Positions 28,692 through 37,546 are shown, numbered from the stretch's first letter. The stretch: 50,751 nt of DNA from an uncultured Pseudomonadota bacterium (GCA_937123825.1 CAKZKQ010000644.1:1-50751); one strand, 5' to 3'. Made by a program: numbers and translations. Notes: generated from the sequence alone by a model not told the origin.

Positions 28692-30569
28692 ATGCAAGTC
28701 GTCCAACTTCAAGACGTCACCTACAACCACCCAGGGGAAGATCCCGTCGTCCAAAACCTCTCGTTGAAGATCAACAAAGGCCAACGCCTGGGTCTGATAG
28801 GCGCCAATGGCTGCGGCAAGACCACTGTGTTGAACCTCATCATGGACAAGCTGGAGCCGTCATCCGGGCGCGTTCAAAAGCCTCCGGATGTGCGCATTGG
28901 TTTTGTGCCCCAGCACCTGGATTTCGAGCCGGGGCAGAGCATTTTTGACTGCGTGATGGCGCCCTACAAAGACACCATCAACGCCCTGCGTCAGGCCGAA
29001 GAGGCGCTGGCAGACACCGACGACATGGAGCGGGCCCTGAAGCGCTACGAACGGGCGCGCGAGGCCTACGATCTCATCGACGGGGACCAGCTTGTGGCCT
29101 CGGCCCAGGCCATGTTGGACATGCTGGGGTTGCCGGGCCGCGCCGAAGACCCGGTGGAGCACCTCAGCGGCGGCGAGCAGAGCACGGTGGCGCTTGCCAG
29201 GGCGTTGTTGGGCGGACCCGAGCTGTTGATCCTCGATGAGCCTGGCAACCACCTCGACCACAAGGGGCTGGCGTGGTTGGAGGATTTTCTGCGCCGGTTT
29301 CGGGGGGCGGTGTTGATCGTCTCCCACAACCGTTACCTGCTTGACCGCGTGGTTCAGGCGGTGCTGCACATGGAGAACGGTCAGGTCAAACTCTACGACG
29401 GGGGCTATTCGGCGTTTCGCGCCGCCCACCTGCGCGACCGCATGGCCCAGCAAGCCGATTATGTGGCCAACCAAAAGCGCCTGGGCCAGCTTGAAGCGCT
29501 GGTCAAGCGCTTTGCGGAGCTGGCGCGGCGCCACGCAGACCCGGCCTGGGGCAAACGCCTGCGCGCGCGGCGCTCGCAGTTGGCCCGCGAAAAGTCACAG
29601 GCCGTCGACCGCCCCGATCTGCAAGACCGCTCCATGCGGCTGAGCTTTGACGCGGCGGGTTCCAAGGCCGACATCGCGCTGCGGGTTGAGGACTTCAGCG
29701 TAGCATTCGAACAAGAGGCTCAGACGCGGGTGCTCTTTGATGGCGCATCGATGCAGATGGGCGCCGGGGAGCGAGTGGCGTTGGTCGGCGCCAACGGCTC
29801 GGGCAAGTCCACGCTGATGCGCGCGGTGGCCACCGAAGGCGCCTGGGACCACCCCCATCTGCAGGTGGGCCCGAGCATGGTCGTCGGCTGGGGCTCACAA
29901 CACCAGGAATCACTGCGCGATGAGCACACCATCCTGGAAGCCATCATCGACGCGGCCTCCATCAGCCGGGATGGGGCTTTTGCGATCCTGTCGCGCTTCA
30001 TGTTCTCGTGGGCCGACTGCGAAAAAACCGTCGGCTCACTCAGCGGCGGCGAGCGCAACCGCCTGCAGTTGGCCTGGCTCATGGTCCAGAACCCCAATTT
30101 TTTGCTCCTTGATGAGCCCACCAACCACCTCGACATCCCCGCCCGCGAGGCAATCGAGGAGGCGCTGGAGCACTTTGATGGGACGGTGCTGGTCATCTCG
30201 CACGACCGATACTTCCTGGACAAGATCGCCACGCGCGTCGTCGAGGTCGATGAAGGACAGTTGGTCAGCTACCCGGGCAACTTCTCGGACTACTGGTTTG
30301 AGCGCCAGCAAACGCAGGCAGCCACCACTGGCCGCGTCCAAAAACGCCGCCAGGAGCGCCAGGGCAAGGGGCAGAGCGCCGACGCCAAGGCCTCCAACCT
30401 CGAAGCCCGCATCGCGCAGGCCGAGGAAGAGAAGGCTCGACTTGAGGCCCGCGCCAAGACCGCCGCTCAGAAGCGCGATCATCAGACCGGGCGCGACCTG
30501 GCCAACAAGCTGGTCAAGCTGCAACGCCGCATTGATGATCTCTACGAAGCCTGGCTTGAGTCATCTTGA
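28692..30569 (+). CDS. ABC-F family ATPase
   Basis: The protein has 625 residues: two ABC ATPase domains and no membrane domain. The first has Walker A GANGCGKTT (37-45), signature LSGGEQ (near 157) and Walker B LLILDEPGNHLD (near 178). The second has GANGSGKST (near 365), LSGGERNRLQLAW (near 450) and LLLDEPTNHLD (near 471). A linker of about 80 residues with many Arg and Lys separates them, and a charged coiled coil ends the protein, as in Uup/YheS-type members. ABC-F proteins bind the ribosomal E-site and relieve stalled translation. In the first domain the usual DEPT is DEPG, an unusual change beside the catalytic Glu. GGAG is 7 bases ahead of the ATG at 28692. The exact ABC-F subfamily is not clear. 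Confidence 0.92.
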   Translation: MQVVQLQDVTYNHPGEDPVVQNLSLKINKGQRLGLIGANGCGKTTVLNLIMDKLEPSSGRVQKPPDVRIGFVPQHLDFEPGQSIFDCVMAPYKDTINALRQAEEALADTDDMERALKRYERAREAYDLIDGDQLVASAQAMLDMLGLPGRAEDPVEHLSGGEQSTVALARALLGGPELLILDEPGNHLDHKGLAWLEDFLRRFRGAVLIVSHNRYLLDRVVQAVLHMENGQVKLYDGGYSAFRAAHLRDRMAQQADYVANQKRLGQLEALVKRFAELARRHADPAWGKRLRARRSQLAREKSQAVDRPDLQDRSMRLSFDAAGSKADIALRVEDFSVAFEQEAQTRVLFDGASMQMGAGERVALVGANGSGKSTLMRAVATEGAWDHPHLQVGPSMVVGWGSQHQESLRDEHTILEAIIDAASISRDGAFAILSRFMFSWADCEKTVGSLSGGERNRLQLAWLMVQNPNFLLLDEPTNHLDIPAREAIEEALEHFDGTVLVISHDRYFLDKIATRVVEVDEGQLVSYPGNFSDYWFERQQTQAATTGRVQKRRQERQGKGQSADAKASNLEARIAQAEEEKARLEARAKTAAQKRDHQTGRDLANKLVKLQRRIDDLYEAWLESS

Positions 30570-30655
30570 CTGCGGTGATACCAGACACAGCCACGTGATG
30601 ATGTTGTACGGCGGTGGTGGTGACACCATCGATGGGAATTGACGGGGTGCATCGA

Positions 30656-31930
30656 ATGCAAAAAACAATGGGACTTTGGGCGTTGGCGCTCTTGCTCTGC
30701 GGCGCCGCGCTGGCATGTGACGACACCAACGCAGGCAGCGCCCAGGAGAACGAACCCGACACGATGGACGCCGGTGACTCCTCCGACACCAACTCGCCGC
30801 TCGACACCCAGGATGAGGACAGCGGCGAAGAGGACGCCCAGGACATCGCCGACGACACTCTGGACGACGGTTTGGACGCGGCGCAAGAGGACGCCGTCGA
30901 AGACGCAGACCCTGCCGACACGGAAGGCATGGATGCCGACGAAGACGAGCCGCAAGACCCTCTTAGCGTTTGCGGCGACGGGGTCCCGCAGGGCGACGAG
31001 GCCTGCGACGACGGCAACACCGACGACAATGACTATTGCAGCGCCGATTGCACCGCCATCACCGGTTCATGCGGCGACGGCATCCCCCAAAACAATGAAG
31101 CCTGCGACGATGGCAACACTGATGGCGGCGATTACTGCAGCCCCGATTGTGGTGCCGTCACCGGCTCGTGCGGCGATGGCACGCCCCAGGCCAATGAAGC
31201 CTGCGACGACGGCAACACCAACGACAACGACTATTGCAGCGCTGATTGCACCGCCATCAGCGGACGCTGCGGCGATGCGACTGTGCAAGGCAATGAGTCC
31301 TGTGACGACGGCGTCACCGACGACTGCCAAAACACCCACAACGGCGGCGATGGCGATTGTGTGGCCCAGGGCACATGCTCGCCGGGTTTTGTGCTTGATG
31401 GCCAGGGTCAGTGCGTGGGCAACCCCACGGGGCTCAGCACCCCGTGCAGCAACGGCGAGGGGTGGACGGTCTGGCGTTTTCACTACGATGATGGCTCGAC
31501 CAGCGCGCGGATCGACGTTTGGGACGCATCTTGTGAGTATTCTTTTGCGCCCAACAGCGCATGCAATGTCCGGGATGTATACCCTGGGTTTGGCGAGGTG
31601 GATCGCACGCGCGAAGGGTTCCCGATTGTCACCACGCGGGAGTATCTGCGGATCCGTTTCAGCGTGGCGGGGTTGCGGTTTTCGCAGGCCAGCCTGCACG
31701 TCAAAGCGCGCTCCATCAACGGCTCATCGAGCTTCAGGGCGTGGTCACCGCTCTACGGCGAGGTGTTTGGAGGACCAGTGGACGGCGACTTTGTCTATGA
31801 TTGGTATGCGGTGGATTGGAGCAACTTCTTGAGCCCCACCGACAGTCCGTCACTGACCGCCGTGCAGCTTTACGCCGCGCAAAGCTCGGGGCGGATGGCG
31901 ATCGAGTCCATGGAGCTTTGCGTTCAATAG
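30656..31930 (+). CDS. Surface lipoprotein with DUF4215-type Cys-rich repeats
   Basis: The protein has 424 residues. A lipoprotein signal (MQKTMGLWALALLLCGAALAC) is followed by an extremely acidic linker of Asp, Glu, Ser and Thr (about residues 22-105). Four repeats of about 38 residues follow, of the form CGDG.....EACDDGN....DYCS.DC (Myxococcus Cys-rich repeat/DUF4215 type), the last degenerate. A C-terminal beta-domain of about 160 residues has no known match that I can name. The repeats should form disulfides and may bind calcium. ATG 30656 is chosen because it gives a proper signal; GTG 30614 and ATG 30632 extend it without benefit. A strong terminator lies about 95 bases downstream. Confidence 0.8.
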   Translation: MQKTMGLWALALLLCGAALACDDTNAGSAQENEPDTMDAGDSSDTNSPLDTQDEDSGEEDAQDIADDTLDDGLDAAQEDAVEDADPADTEGMDADEDEPQDPLSVCGDGVPQGDEACDDGNTDDNDYCSADCTAITGSCGDGIPQNNEACDDGNTDGGDYCSPDCGAVTGSCGDGTPQANEACDDGNTNDNDYCSADCTAISGRCGDATVQGNESCDDGVTDDCQNTHNGGDGDCVAQGTCSPGFVLDGQGQCVGNPTGLSTPCSNGEGWTVWRFHYDDGSTSARIDVWDASCEYSFAPNSACNVRDVYPGFGEVDRTREGFPIVTTREYLRIRFSVAGLRFSQASLHVKARSINGSSSFRAWSPLYGEVFGGPVDGDFVYDWYAVDWSNFLSPTDSPSLTAVQLYAAQSSGRMAIESMELCVQ

Positions 31931-32024
31931 ACTCACGTGACCTTTAAGCAGCCCTGATCTGTCGCTCGACAACGGTTTTGGGAGTCGGGGAAGACGGTGC
32001 GGGCTCTTTTGTGAAGCGCGCTCG

Positions 32025-32055
32025 AAAGCCAACACGCCTTTGTGTTGGCTTTTTT
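32025..32055 (+). terminator. Intrinsic terminator after the Cys-rich lipoprotein gene
   Basis: An 11-bp perfect stem (AAAGCCAACAC at 32025-32035 and its complement at 32042-32052, 6-base loop) runs into six T. It lies between converging genes, and the A-run at its left edge is short. Confidence 0.9.
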
Positions 32056-32124
32056 GTGCCGTCAAAGGCTCTGTGCGCAGTTCAGATCATCCCAAAGCAC
32101 ATTTTAAATGCCTTCTTTGCGTGG

Positions 32125-32874
32125 TCATCCATCGAGGTGCCAGCCGTCGGCCAGGCTGTGAGGTCCTTTGACGGGGCGAGCCCAGCGACGGGAGCGATGG
32201 CGATGGAGGTGTTCGTACATGGTGAGGAAGATGTGTGCGCCCAGCTCGAGGCCTTGTTGGATTTGGTAGGCGTGGCGCGGGTGGCGCTGCCAGGCTTGGT
32301 AGAGGGGCGCGTAGAAGCCTTCGGCGTGTTCGATGTCGAGGGTCTCGTGGGTGGCGTAGTGGATGATCTCGTCGGGGCCAAGCCAGCCGCGTGAGAGGAT
32401 GCTGTGTCCGATGTCGGCGGAGATGGTCGAGAAGAGATCTTCGATGATGCCCAGGGTGGCCTGCGCGGTGTAGAGGTCGTCCAGCATGCACACCCCGGCG
32501 AGCACGGTGTTGAAGGCCCGGACCTCGGGCCATTCGGCGCGGGATTCGATGTGGTTGTGGTTGACGCCGAGGCGTTCGAGCAGTTGGAGGAAGGTGCGTT
32601 CGTGGGAGACGGAGAGGTTGCCTTCGCCGTGCTCTTCAAAGACGTTTTCGAGCAGGGCGGTGCGGTGTTCGTTGCGGCCCATGCGCCCGGCCAGGACCAT
32701 CATGGGTCGGGAGAAGAAGACGACGGCGAAGAGGAACTGGATTTGGGTTTCGATGAAATCCTCACGGCTGAAGGAGCCCTCGCGCAGGGTTTTGAGGTAC
32801 GGGTTCTGGAGGACGTCCAGGCGCGCTTTGAGGTTGGTGATGGCGCTCTTCATGGGGGGATGTTGGGGGGTCAT
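32125..32874 (-). CDS. Heme-oxygenase-like diiron enzyme (iron-containing redox enzyme family)
   Basis: The protein has 249 residues of the TenA/PqqC-like helical fold used by heme-oxygenase-like diiron oxidases (HDO, for example UndA, BesC, SznF). The probable iron ligands are Glu and His in FEEHGEGNLSVSHERTF, and the late motif HATHETLDIEHAEGF supplies H..D..H residues. Known HDOs use O2 for N-oxygenation, C-C bond cleavage or terminal-alkene formation on amino acids or fatty acids. It is the last gene of a three-gene unit, starting 5 bases after the GNAT stop. ATG 32874 is chosen; ATG 32853 (MKSAITN) is equally possible because neither has a good ribosome binding site. The substrate is unknown. 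Confidence 0.8.
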   Translation of the reverse strand: MTPQHPPMKSAITNLKARLDVLQNPYLKTLREGSFSREDFIETQIQFLFAVVFFSRPMMVLAGRMGRNEHRTALLENVFEEHGEGNLSVSHERTFLQLLERLGVNHNHIESRAEWPEVRAFNTVLAGVCMLDDLYTAQATLGIIEDLFSTISADIGHSILSRGWLGPDEIIHYATHETLDIEHAEGFYAPLYQAWQRHPRHAYQIQQGLELGAHIFLTMYEHLHRHRSRRWARPVKGPHSLADGWHLDG

Positions 32875-32879
32875 GGGGA

Positions 32880-33830
32880 TCAAATCTCCGAGGTGGCAAG
32901 GTGGATCCAGGAGGCCTGCCGGATGATGTGGGGCAGGCTGAGGATGTAGATGGTGCAGACCGAGTCGGGGGTCAGGCCTTGGCCTTTGAGCCAGCGCTGG
33001 TGGTCCTTGAGGCGGTCGTCGATGGCAAAAGCGGCGGTGGTGTGTTCTTGTCCGGTGTCCAGCAGGCGCTGACCGCTGCGCTGGAGGTAATGGCCCCAGG
33101 TGGGGTGCCAACACGCGGGGCCTTGGCTGAGGTGGGTCATGGACCAGGGCTGCCCGGTGGAGATGCGGCGCAGATCTTTGCGGCCGTGGGTGCTCTCCAG
33201 GCCTGCGGGTTGGTTGTAGGCGGCGACGCTCAGATCCAGACCGGTGTGCATCTGGGGCGGCGGCGGGCAGTGGGTGGGGTCGAGGCCGGCGAGCATTTGC
33301 GGGTTGGTGAAGTAGAGGTTGAGATGGGCGGCCGGGGCAAAGAGGGCGCCGGGGTGGAGGCGGCGCTTGCGCACGCTGTGCATGACGTCGCCCTGGCGCC
33401 CGCGCATGGCGGCGCCGTAGACCAGCGTCCAGCCCCACAGGCGCTCATCGACGGCCAGTCGCCCCAGCGCCGTCATCCAGAAACGACGCGTCAGCGCGCC
33501 GCCCCGGTGTTTGGGGGCGATCTTGTAGTCGCACATGTAAAAGGTGTCGATGGGGCGGCTGGCCAGCAGCGCCCGGCGGCGCACGGCCACCATGTTGCCC
33601 ACCACCTCAGCGGCGCCCTCACCAGCACCTTCGCCCAGCGCCACCAGAAAGTGGGCCTGCCCCAGGGTCGAAAAGAAGGGGTGATAATCGGGGCCATGGT
33701 CGATGTAGAACTGGTCTTCGCCGTCGGCCAATGGATAGAGGATGTCTCGCTCCAGCGCCCGCAGCCCTGCCGCGTATGGCTGGAGCCCTTTGGAGTCCAG
33801 GTGCAGCATGCGGTATGAACCCACGTTCAC
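32880..33830 (-). CDS. GNAT-like N-acyltransferase
   Basis: The protein has 316 residues, longer than a minimal GNAT. The acyl-CoA-binding motif A appears as YKIAPKHRGGALTRRF (around residues 102-117), followed by a helix and strand typical of the fold. A substrate-side segment FYMCDYKI precedes it. The family transfers acyl groups from acyl-CoA or acyl-ACP to amines; the bulky C-terminal half suggests a large or unusual acceptor. The GTG start overlaps the DUF3419 stop in GTGA, so the two are translationally coupled. The downstream gene is a diiron oxidase. Whether this protein acylates the amino-carboxypropyl product of its neighbour is an inference. Confidence 0.68.
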   Translation of the reverse strand: MNVGSYRMLHLDSKGLQPYAAGLRALERDILYPLADGEDQFYIDHGPDYHPFFSTLGQAHFLVALGEGAGEGAAEVVGNMVAVRRRALLASRPIDTFYMCDYKIAPKHRGGALTRRFWMTALGRLAVDERLWGWTLVYGAAMRGRQGDVMHSVRKRRLHPGALFAPAAHLNLYFTNPQMLAGLDPTHCPPPPQMHTGLDLSVAAYNQPAGLESTHGRKDLRRISTGQPWSMTHLSQGPACWHPTWGHYLQRSGQRLLDTGQEHTTAAFAIDDRLKDHQRWLKGQGLTPDSVCTIYILSLPHIIRQASWIHLATSEI

Positions 33831-34816
33831 ACCTCCGTGCGGCGGCGCGCCACTTCAATGCGGTTGTAGAAGAGGCTGCGGTCCATGCTCAGGAGGGACT
33901 GGCCAAGGCGATCGTCAAACTCAAAGTGGGGCTCAAAAAAGGGGCGTAGGTCGCGGGTGTTGTTCAGTTGGCGCAGCAAGACCACAGCGCCGGGGTGCGC
34001 GCGCTCTTTAAGCGCACCGGCCCAGCGCGCCACGAGGGCGTCGTCGGACCAGTCAAAGATGTTGGACAGGCTGAAGAGATCAAAGCCGTCCAGGCCCGGC
34101 ACGTCGGGCAACTCGGCCTGATGGAGCGTCAACTCCGCGCGCTTCTGGGCAAAGATGTACCCGGGCGCATCCCGGCGCAGGTAACGCCCCAGCAAGACGT
34201 GCTGCAAAAATGGGTTTCGAGCGGCGTTGGGCATGGAGAGGCCGCGCTCAAAGGCTTGCCTGAAGTAGGCCGGATAAGAGCCCGGCGCAGCGTGCTGCAC
34301 GGCGTCGGGACCAAACATGGTCAGCAAGAGCGGGTCCGAAAAGGCCAACTCAAAGGCCGTGGGCCAGTATCGGGCGCCAAACCAACCCTGGCACATGCTG
34401 CGGCGCACATCAGCGCCCGTGCCGGGCTCAAAAAAGGCCTCCAACGCCGCCAAAGGCGCCACAAACTCTGCGATCAAGCCCCGCAGCGTCCGAAAGAGCC
34501 CCTCAAACTCACCGTCCTGGTTCAGCCCAATCGGCGCCATCAGAGACCGCTCGCGACCGGCCTCCACGGCATCCATTTTGGAACGAACGTGCGCCAACTG
34601 GCAGGGGTTGAGGTCAAATGCCTCCACCGCCACGCGTTGGCACTCGCCCAGCGCCAGGCTCAGCGCCGTGCACCCGCCCGAGGCCACCACCAACGCCCGA
34701 CGCAATCCAAATCGCCCCACCAGGTGGGTCTCGATCCAGGGGTCTTCGCGCACAACGGCAAACTTCAAACGCCAGGGCTCGGCCATGGATGCAGGTCGCA
34801 GCAAAGCGGTCGTCAA
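33827..34816 (-). CDS. DUF3419 family protein, BtaA-like 3-amino-3-carboxypropyl transferase
   Basis: The protein has 329 residues. The start REDPWIETHLV and the SAM-pocket segments ALVVASGGCTALSLAL (about 41-56) and EAFDLNPCQLAHV (about 65-77) match the DUF3419/BtaA family. BtaA moves the 3-amino-3-carboxypropyl group of SAM to diacylglycerol, the first step of betaine-lipid synthesis. No BtaB-like N-methyltransferase is beside it; instead a GNAT and a diiron oxidase follow, so the final product is probably not DGTS. The start is a TTG at 34816 with GAGGAGG about 6 bases upstream; ATG 34786 is the alternative. Two operator-like palindromes sit just upstream, so transcription is likely repressor-controlled. 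Confidence 0.78.
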   Translation of the reverse strand: MTTALLRPASMAEPWRLKFAVVREDPWIETHLVGRFGLRRALVVASGGCTALSLALGECQRVAVEAFDLNPCQLAHVRSKMDAVEAGRERSLMAPIGLNQDGEFEGLFRTLRGLIAEFVAPLAALEAFFEPGTGADVRRSMCQGWFGARYWPTAFELAFSDPLLLTMFGPDAVQHAAPGSYPAYFRQAFERGLSMPNAARNPFLQHVLLGRYLRRDAPGYIFAQKRAELTLHQAELPDVPGLDGFDLFSLSNIFDWSDDALVARWAGALKERAHPGAVVLLRQLNNTRDLRPFFEPHFEFDDRLGQSLLSMDRSLFYNRIEVARRRTEV

Positions 34817-34835
34817 GGGGCAGCCTCCTCTATAA

Positions 34836-34872
34836 TGTCAGCCAATGACACAAAACATGTCAGCCAATGACA
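34836..34872. promoter_or_regulatory. Tandem identical inverted-repeat operators upstream of the DUF3419 operon
   Basis: TGTCAGCCAATGACA occurs at 34836-34850 and again, unchanged, at 34858-34872. Each is TGTCA-N5-TGACA, and the centres are 22 bp apart, two helical turns. On the minus strand a CATTAT -10-like box overlaps the nearer copy, about 20 bases before the ribosome binding site. Two dimers binding the same face would block the promoter. No regulator gene is adjacent, so its identity is unknown. Confidence 0.7.
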
Positions 34873-35456
34873 CAAAGATTAGGACATGCCGCGCACCGCG
34901 CAAGGGGCGACCATGACGATTTCTTAAGAGGGTGGTGTTCTCAAGTTTTGACAAAGCAAGAAATGGAAAAGGGACGACGTGGTGGTGAGCCAAGCGTCAT
35001 CCCTCTTCAAGTGTTCCCGCGGTGGTGCGAGGATCCGTGTAACAGAACCACGTCGGGTCTGGAGCGAGCGTCAGCCGCGCCGCAAAGGCGTTGTCGCTGA
35101 TGTCCACTCCAGACCCGCGAACCACCGCGGGGCGACGGCCAGGTTGAACCCGCACGGGGCCTGGGTGTTCGGGCTCAGGCTCCACGTTGGAGCCCCCCAT
35201 CCGTCTGTCCCCTTGCTATAGCCAGAGCCGTGCCAACCCGGATTTTTTCTTTCCACCCCCGACAACACGGCATACCCCGTGGACGCCCCCAAAAGGTGTA
35301 TCCATTCGTTTACACCCCTGGCTGTCAACCGGCATTCACACCCCGGTTTTCGCCATGAAAGTTTGAATGCATAGAATATTTTTACAGCCATAACGTCACA
35401 ACGGGCGGGCCTGCAAATCTGTATTTGATGATCGGTATGATCAGGAGGTCGGCCAC
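34873..35456. other. Intergenic region, about 584 bases
   Basis: No intact gene is supported. On the minus strand, 34997-35200 and the frame ending at 35071 both contain short protein-like stretches (CGFNLAVAPRWFAGLEW and SDNAFAARLTLAPDPTWF) in different frames. This could be a decayed beta-rich gene, but the signal is weak. Confidence 0.4.
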
Positions 35457-35588
35457 ATGGAAGCCATGGCAATACTCTTTGGACTGATGGCCAGCGGCGC
35501 GCTGGGGGTCTTGTTGACGGTCGCAGCACTGCAAGCGCTCTTAAAATTCATGCCGCGACGTGCCGCCGTGCGCATCAAAGCCACCTAA
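35457..35588 (+). CDS. 43-residue single-pass membrane peptide
   Basis: This short gene has a near-perfect AGGAGG site at 35443-35448, 8 bases ahead of the ATG. It encodes 43 residues: a hydrophobic helix (ILFGLMASGALGVLLTVAAL) and a basic tail (PRRAAVRIKAT), the layout of a small inner-membrane protein with the tail in the cytoplasm. It lies alone in a long non-coding stretch. Size and layout fit type I toxin peptides or small regulatory membrane proteins, but no antisense RNA could be shown. Confidence 0.55.
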   Translation: MEAMAILFGLMASGALGVLLTVAALQALLKFMPRRAAVRIKAT

Positions 35589-35721
35589 TGCCAAAATGCA
35601 GACATCCAACTGACTTTGTGGCGGCCCTGATGGCCCCAAAGCAAGCCTTTCGTCTGCGTTTTGTTATCAAGCCGCCGCGCTCCACGTTTCCTCAACCCAC
35701 CCCCCACACAAGGAGCCAGCC

Positions 35722-36261
35722 ATGAACGCCACGCGCGCCAACGCTCGCCTCACCATCGCCGCCACCACCACCGCGCTGGTCATGCTCCTGCTGCCGGGCC
35801 TTGGCGCCGCACAACACAACCCCCGCACCGGCGTCGACATGCGCCGACCACCGATCGTCAAACCCAGGCTCCCCAAAGGCGACCTCCAACACGGCCTGGA
35901 CAAAGCCCGCAGCGCGCGCGCCAAGGCCAGGGTCAAAAAAGCCCGCGACCGCCGCGCTCGCACCGAAGATGACCTCACCACCAACGGGCGCATCCCCCTA
36001 AAGTTTGATCCCAGGCGCTGCGCCACGCCCGCCGAGTTGAACCGCGCCGAGGCTGCCTACAAGGCCGAAGCCCACAAACACGCCCAACACCAGGCCAAAA
36101 TCCAACGCCTGCACCAAATCGCCGTGGACACCGACGACGCAGCCCTGCTCCAACAAGCCCTGCGTCTGGCCGATCAGGAGTCCATGCGCCACCACAAAGC
36201 CCTCAAAAGCATGCTCAAGTACTGCAAAAACGCCCCCGCGCCGCCCCAAGACCTGGATTGA
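35722..36261 (+). CDS. Small secreted basic protein of unknown function
   Basis: The protein has 179 residues. A Sec signal peptide (ATTTALVMLLLPGLGAAQHN) is probably cleaved near Ala30. The mature protein is very basic and helical: an Arg/Lys/Ala stretch (KARSARAKARVKKARDRRAR), then a pair of Ala-rich helices (about 110-165) and a final CKNAP. Two Cys (in RRCATP and KYCKNAP) could form one disulfide. AAGGAG precedes the ATG. I do not recognise a family. A periplasmic role is inferred from the signal only. Confidence 0.65.
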   Translation: MNATRANARLTIAATTTALVMLLLPGLGAAQHNPRTGVDMRRPPIVKPRLPKGDLQHGLDKARSARAKARVKKARDRRARTEDDLTTNGRIPLKFDPRRCATPAELNRAEAAYKAEAHKHAQHQAKIQRLHQIAVDTDDAALLQQALRLADQESMRHHKALKSMLKYCKNAPAPPQDLD

Positions 36262-36433
36262 CCCAGGACCACCCACCGCGCTACAACATCACCACCCACA
36301 CAACCCCAACCGCTTCTGGGCCCTGCTCCACAGCACGCCGTCAGACACGGCCTGGTGTTGAGTCGATCGTTTCCGACAAACACCGGCCATGGCTCCCCAA
36401 ACGGCTGTGCCCGCTGCCCACCCCAGGAGCGCC

Positions 36434-37546
36434 ATGAGCGTCACCGCCCTTCACCCGCTGCGCCACGGCTGCACCCAATGCGGCAACAGCTGCCGAGGAC
36501 ATTTCATCTCCCCTCTGGACAAGGCCTTCACCAAGCGCCTGCCCACCATCATGGAGACCCTCGGCCCGCTCTACCCCGATCTCCAAGACGCCTCCCCGAC
36601 CATCTCTCCGTCCATCAACGGACGTACGCGCACCGGGCTGGCCAACAAAGCCGACGGCGAATGCCTCTTTTTGGGCCAGGACAACCTCTGCCGCATCCAC
36701 AAACACCTGGGCGCGCAGGCCAAACCCCTGCTCTGCCGCACCTTTCCGCTGGCCATCATCCACACCGCCACAGAAATCCGACTGGGCACCCCCACCCGGT
36801 GCTACGCCCAACACCAACACTGGGACCAGGGCCCCGGCCAAAGCCCCATGGGTCTGACCGGTCTGCGCGAAGAAGAGCTGCCCGACCCCGTCCCCCGAGG
36901 CCCACTGCCCAACCAACGCGCACAGCTCCAAGCGCGCCCCGCCCCCGACTCCCAATACGCCCAAACGCTGCTCCAGGAAGACACGCTGATGCACCTGTTG
37001 CATCAAACCCCACTGACGCTGGAGACCCTGACCCTCTTTACCGCCGAGATGCTGGCAAACCACACAAACACCGACATTCAAGAGCTTGGCGAACTCTTGC
37101 GTGCTCGCCTGGCAAGGCTGGGCAAGAGCATGGTGGCCAGCATCGCCCCACAGGCCGACCGCATGCGGCCCGGCACCCACTTTTGGCACCTCAAAGCCCT
37201 GGCAGAAGCCATGGCAGCGCTTCAACCGCGCCCCTGGCCAGTGCTGACACAAACTCAGATGGATTACAGCCTCTATGTGCTGCGCGAATGGCTCTTCCTG
37301 CGAGAATGGACCCATCACCCCTCGCTCCCACACGGCGTGCTGGTCATGATCGCAGGATTGATGCTCGCCGCCTGGAGAGCGCAAGACGCCCCAAACACCC
37401 CAGAAGGCGCCGTCGGCGACACCTTTGGACACTCCATGACGGCGTGGATGCGGCTGATGCACATGGGAAACAACACCAGAGGGCTCATCTCAGACGCCGA
37501 CGACCTCGACGCCCTGCTGCGCGCAGCAAGCAGCCCCCCAACATAA
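36434..37546 (+). CDS. YkgJ family cysteine-cluster protein
   Basis: The protein has 370 residues. The N-terminal domain carries the YkgJ/UPF0153 Cys pattern: HGCTQCGNSCRGHF (CxxCxxxC) and then GECLFLGQDNLCRIHKHL and LLCRTFPL. This cluster is thought to bind zinc or an iron-sulfur centre. The remaining 250 residues are helical and not a recognised domain. AGGAG is 5 bases ahead of the ATG at 36434; an upstream in-frame ATG at 36389 is less likely. It stands alone, and the repeat array begins about 20 bases after its stop. Similar proteins are often found near flagellar or secretion genes in this group, but no such genes are here. Confidence 0.8.
   Translation: MSVTALHPLRHGCTQCGNSCRGHFISPLDKAFTKRLPTIMETLGPLYPDLQDASPTISPSINGRTRTGLANKADGECLFLGQDNLCRIHKHLGAQAKPLLCRTFPLAIIHTATEIRLGTPTRCYAQHQHWDQGPGQSPMGLTGLREEELPDPVPRGPLPNQRAQLQARPAPDSQYAQTLLQEDTLMHLLHQTPLTLETLTLFTAEMLANHTNTDIQELGELLRARLARLGKSMVASIAPQADRMRPGTHFWHLKALAEAMAALQPRPWPVLTQTQMDYSLYVLREWLFLREWTHHPSLPHGVLVMIAGLMLAAWRAQDAPNTPEGAVGDTFGHSMTAWMRLMHMGNNTRGLISDADDLDALLRAASSPPT

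Noticed and set aside
35071..35529. Minus-strand 152-residue frame as an intact gene
   Set aside because: It has a Pro/Arg-rich leader, no ribosome binding site and uneven protein character; at most a gene remnant.
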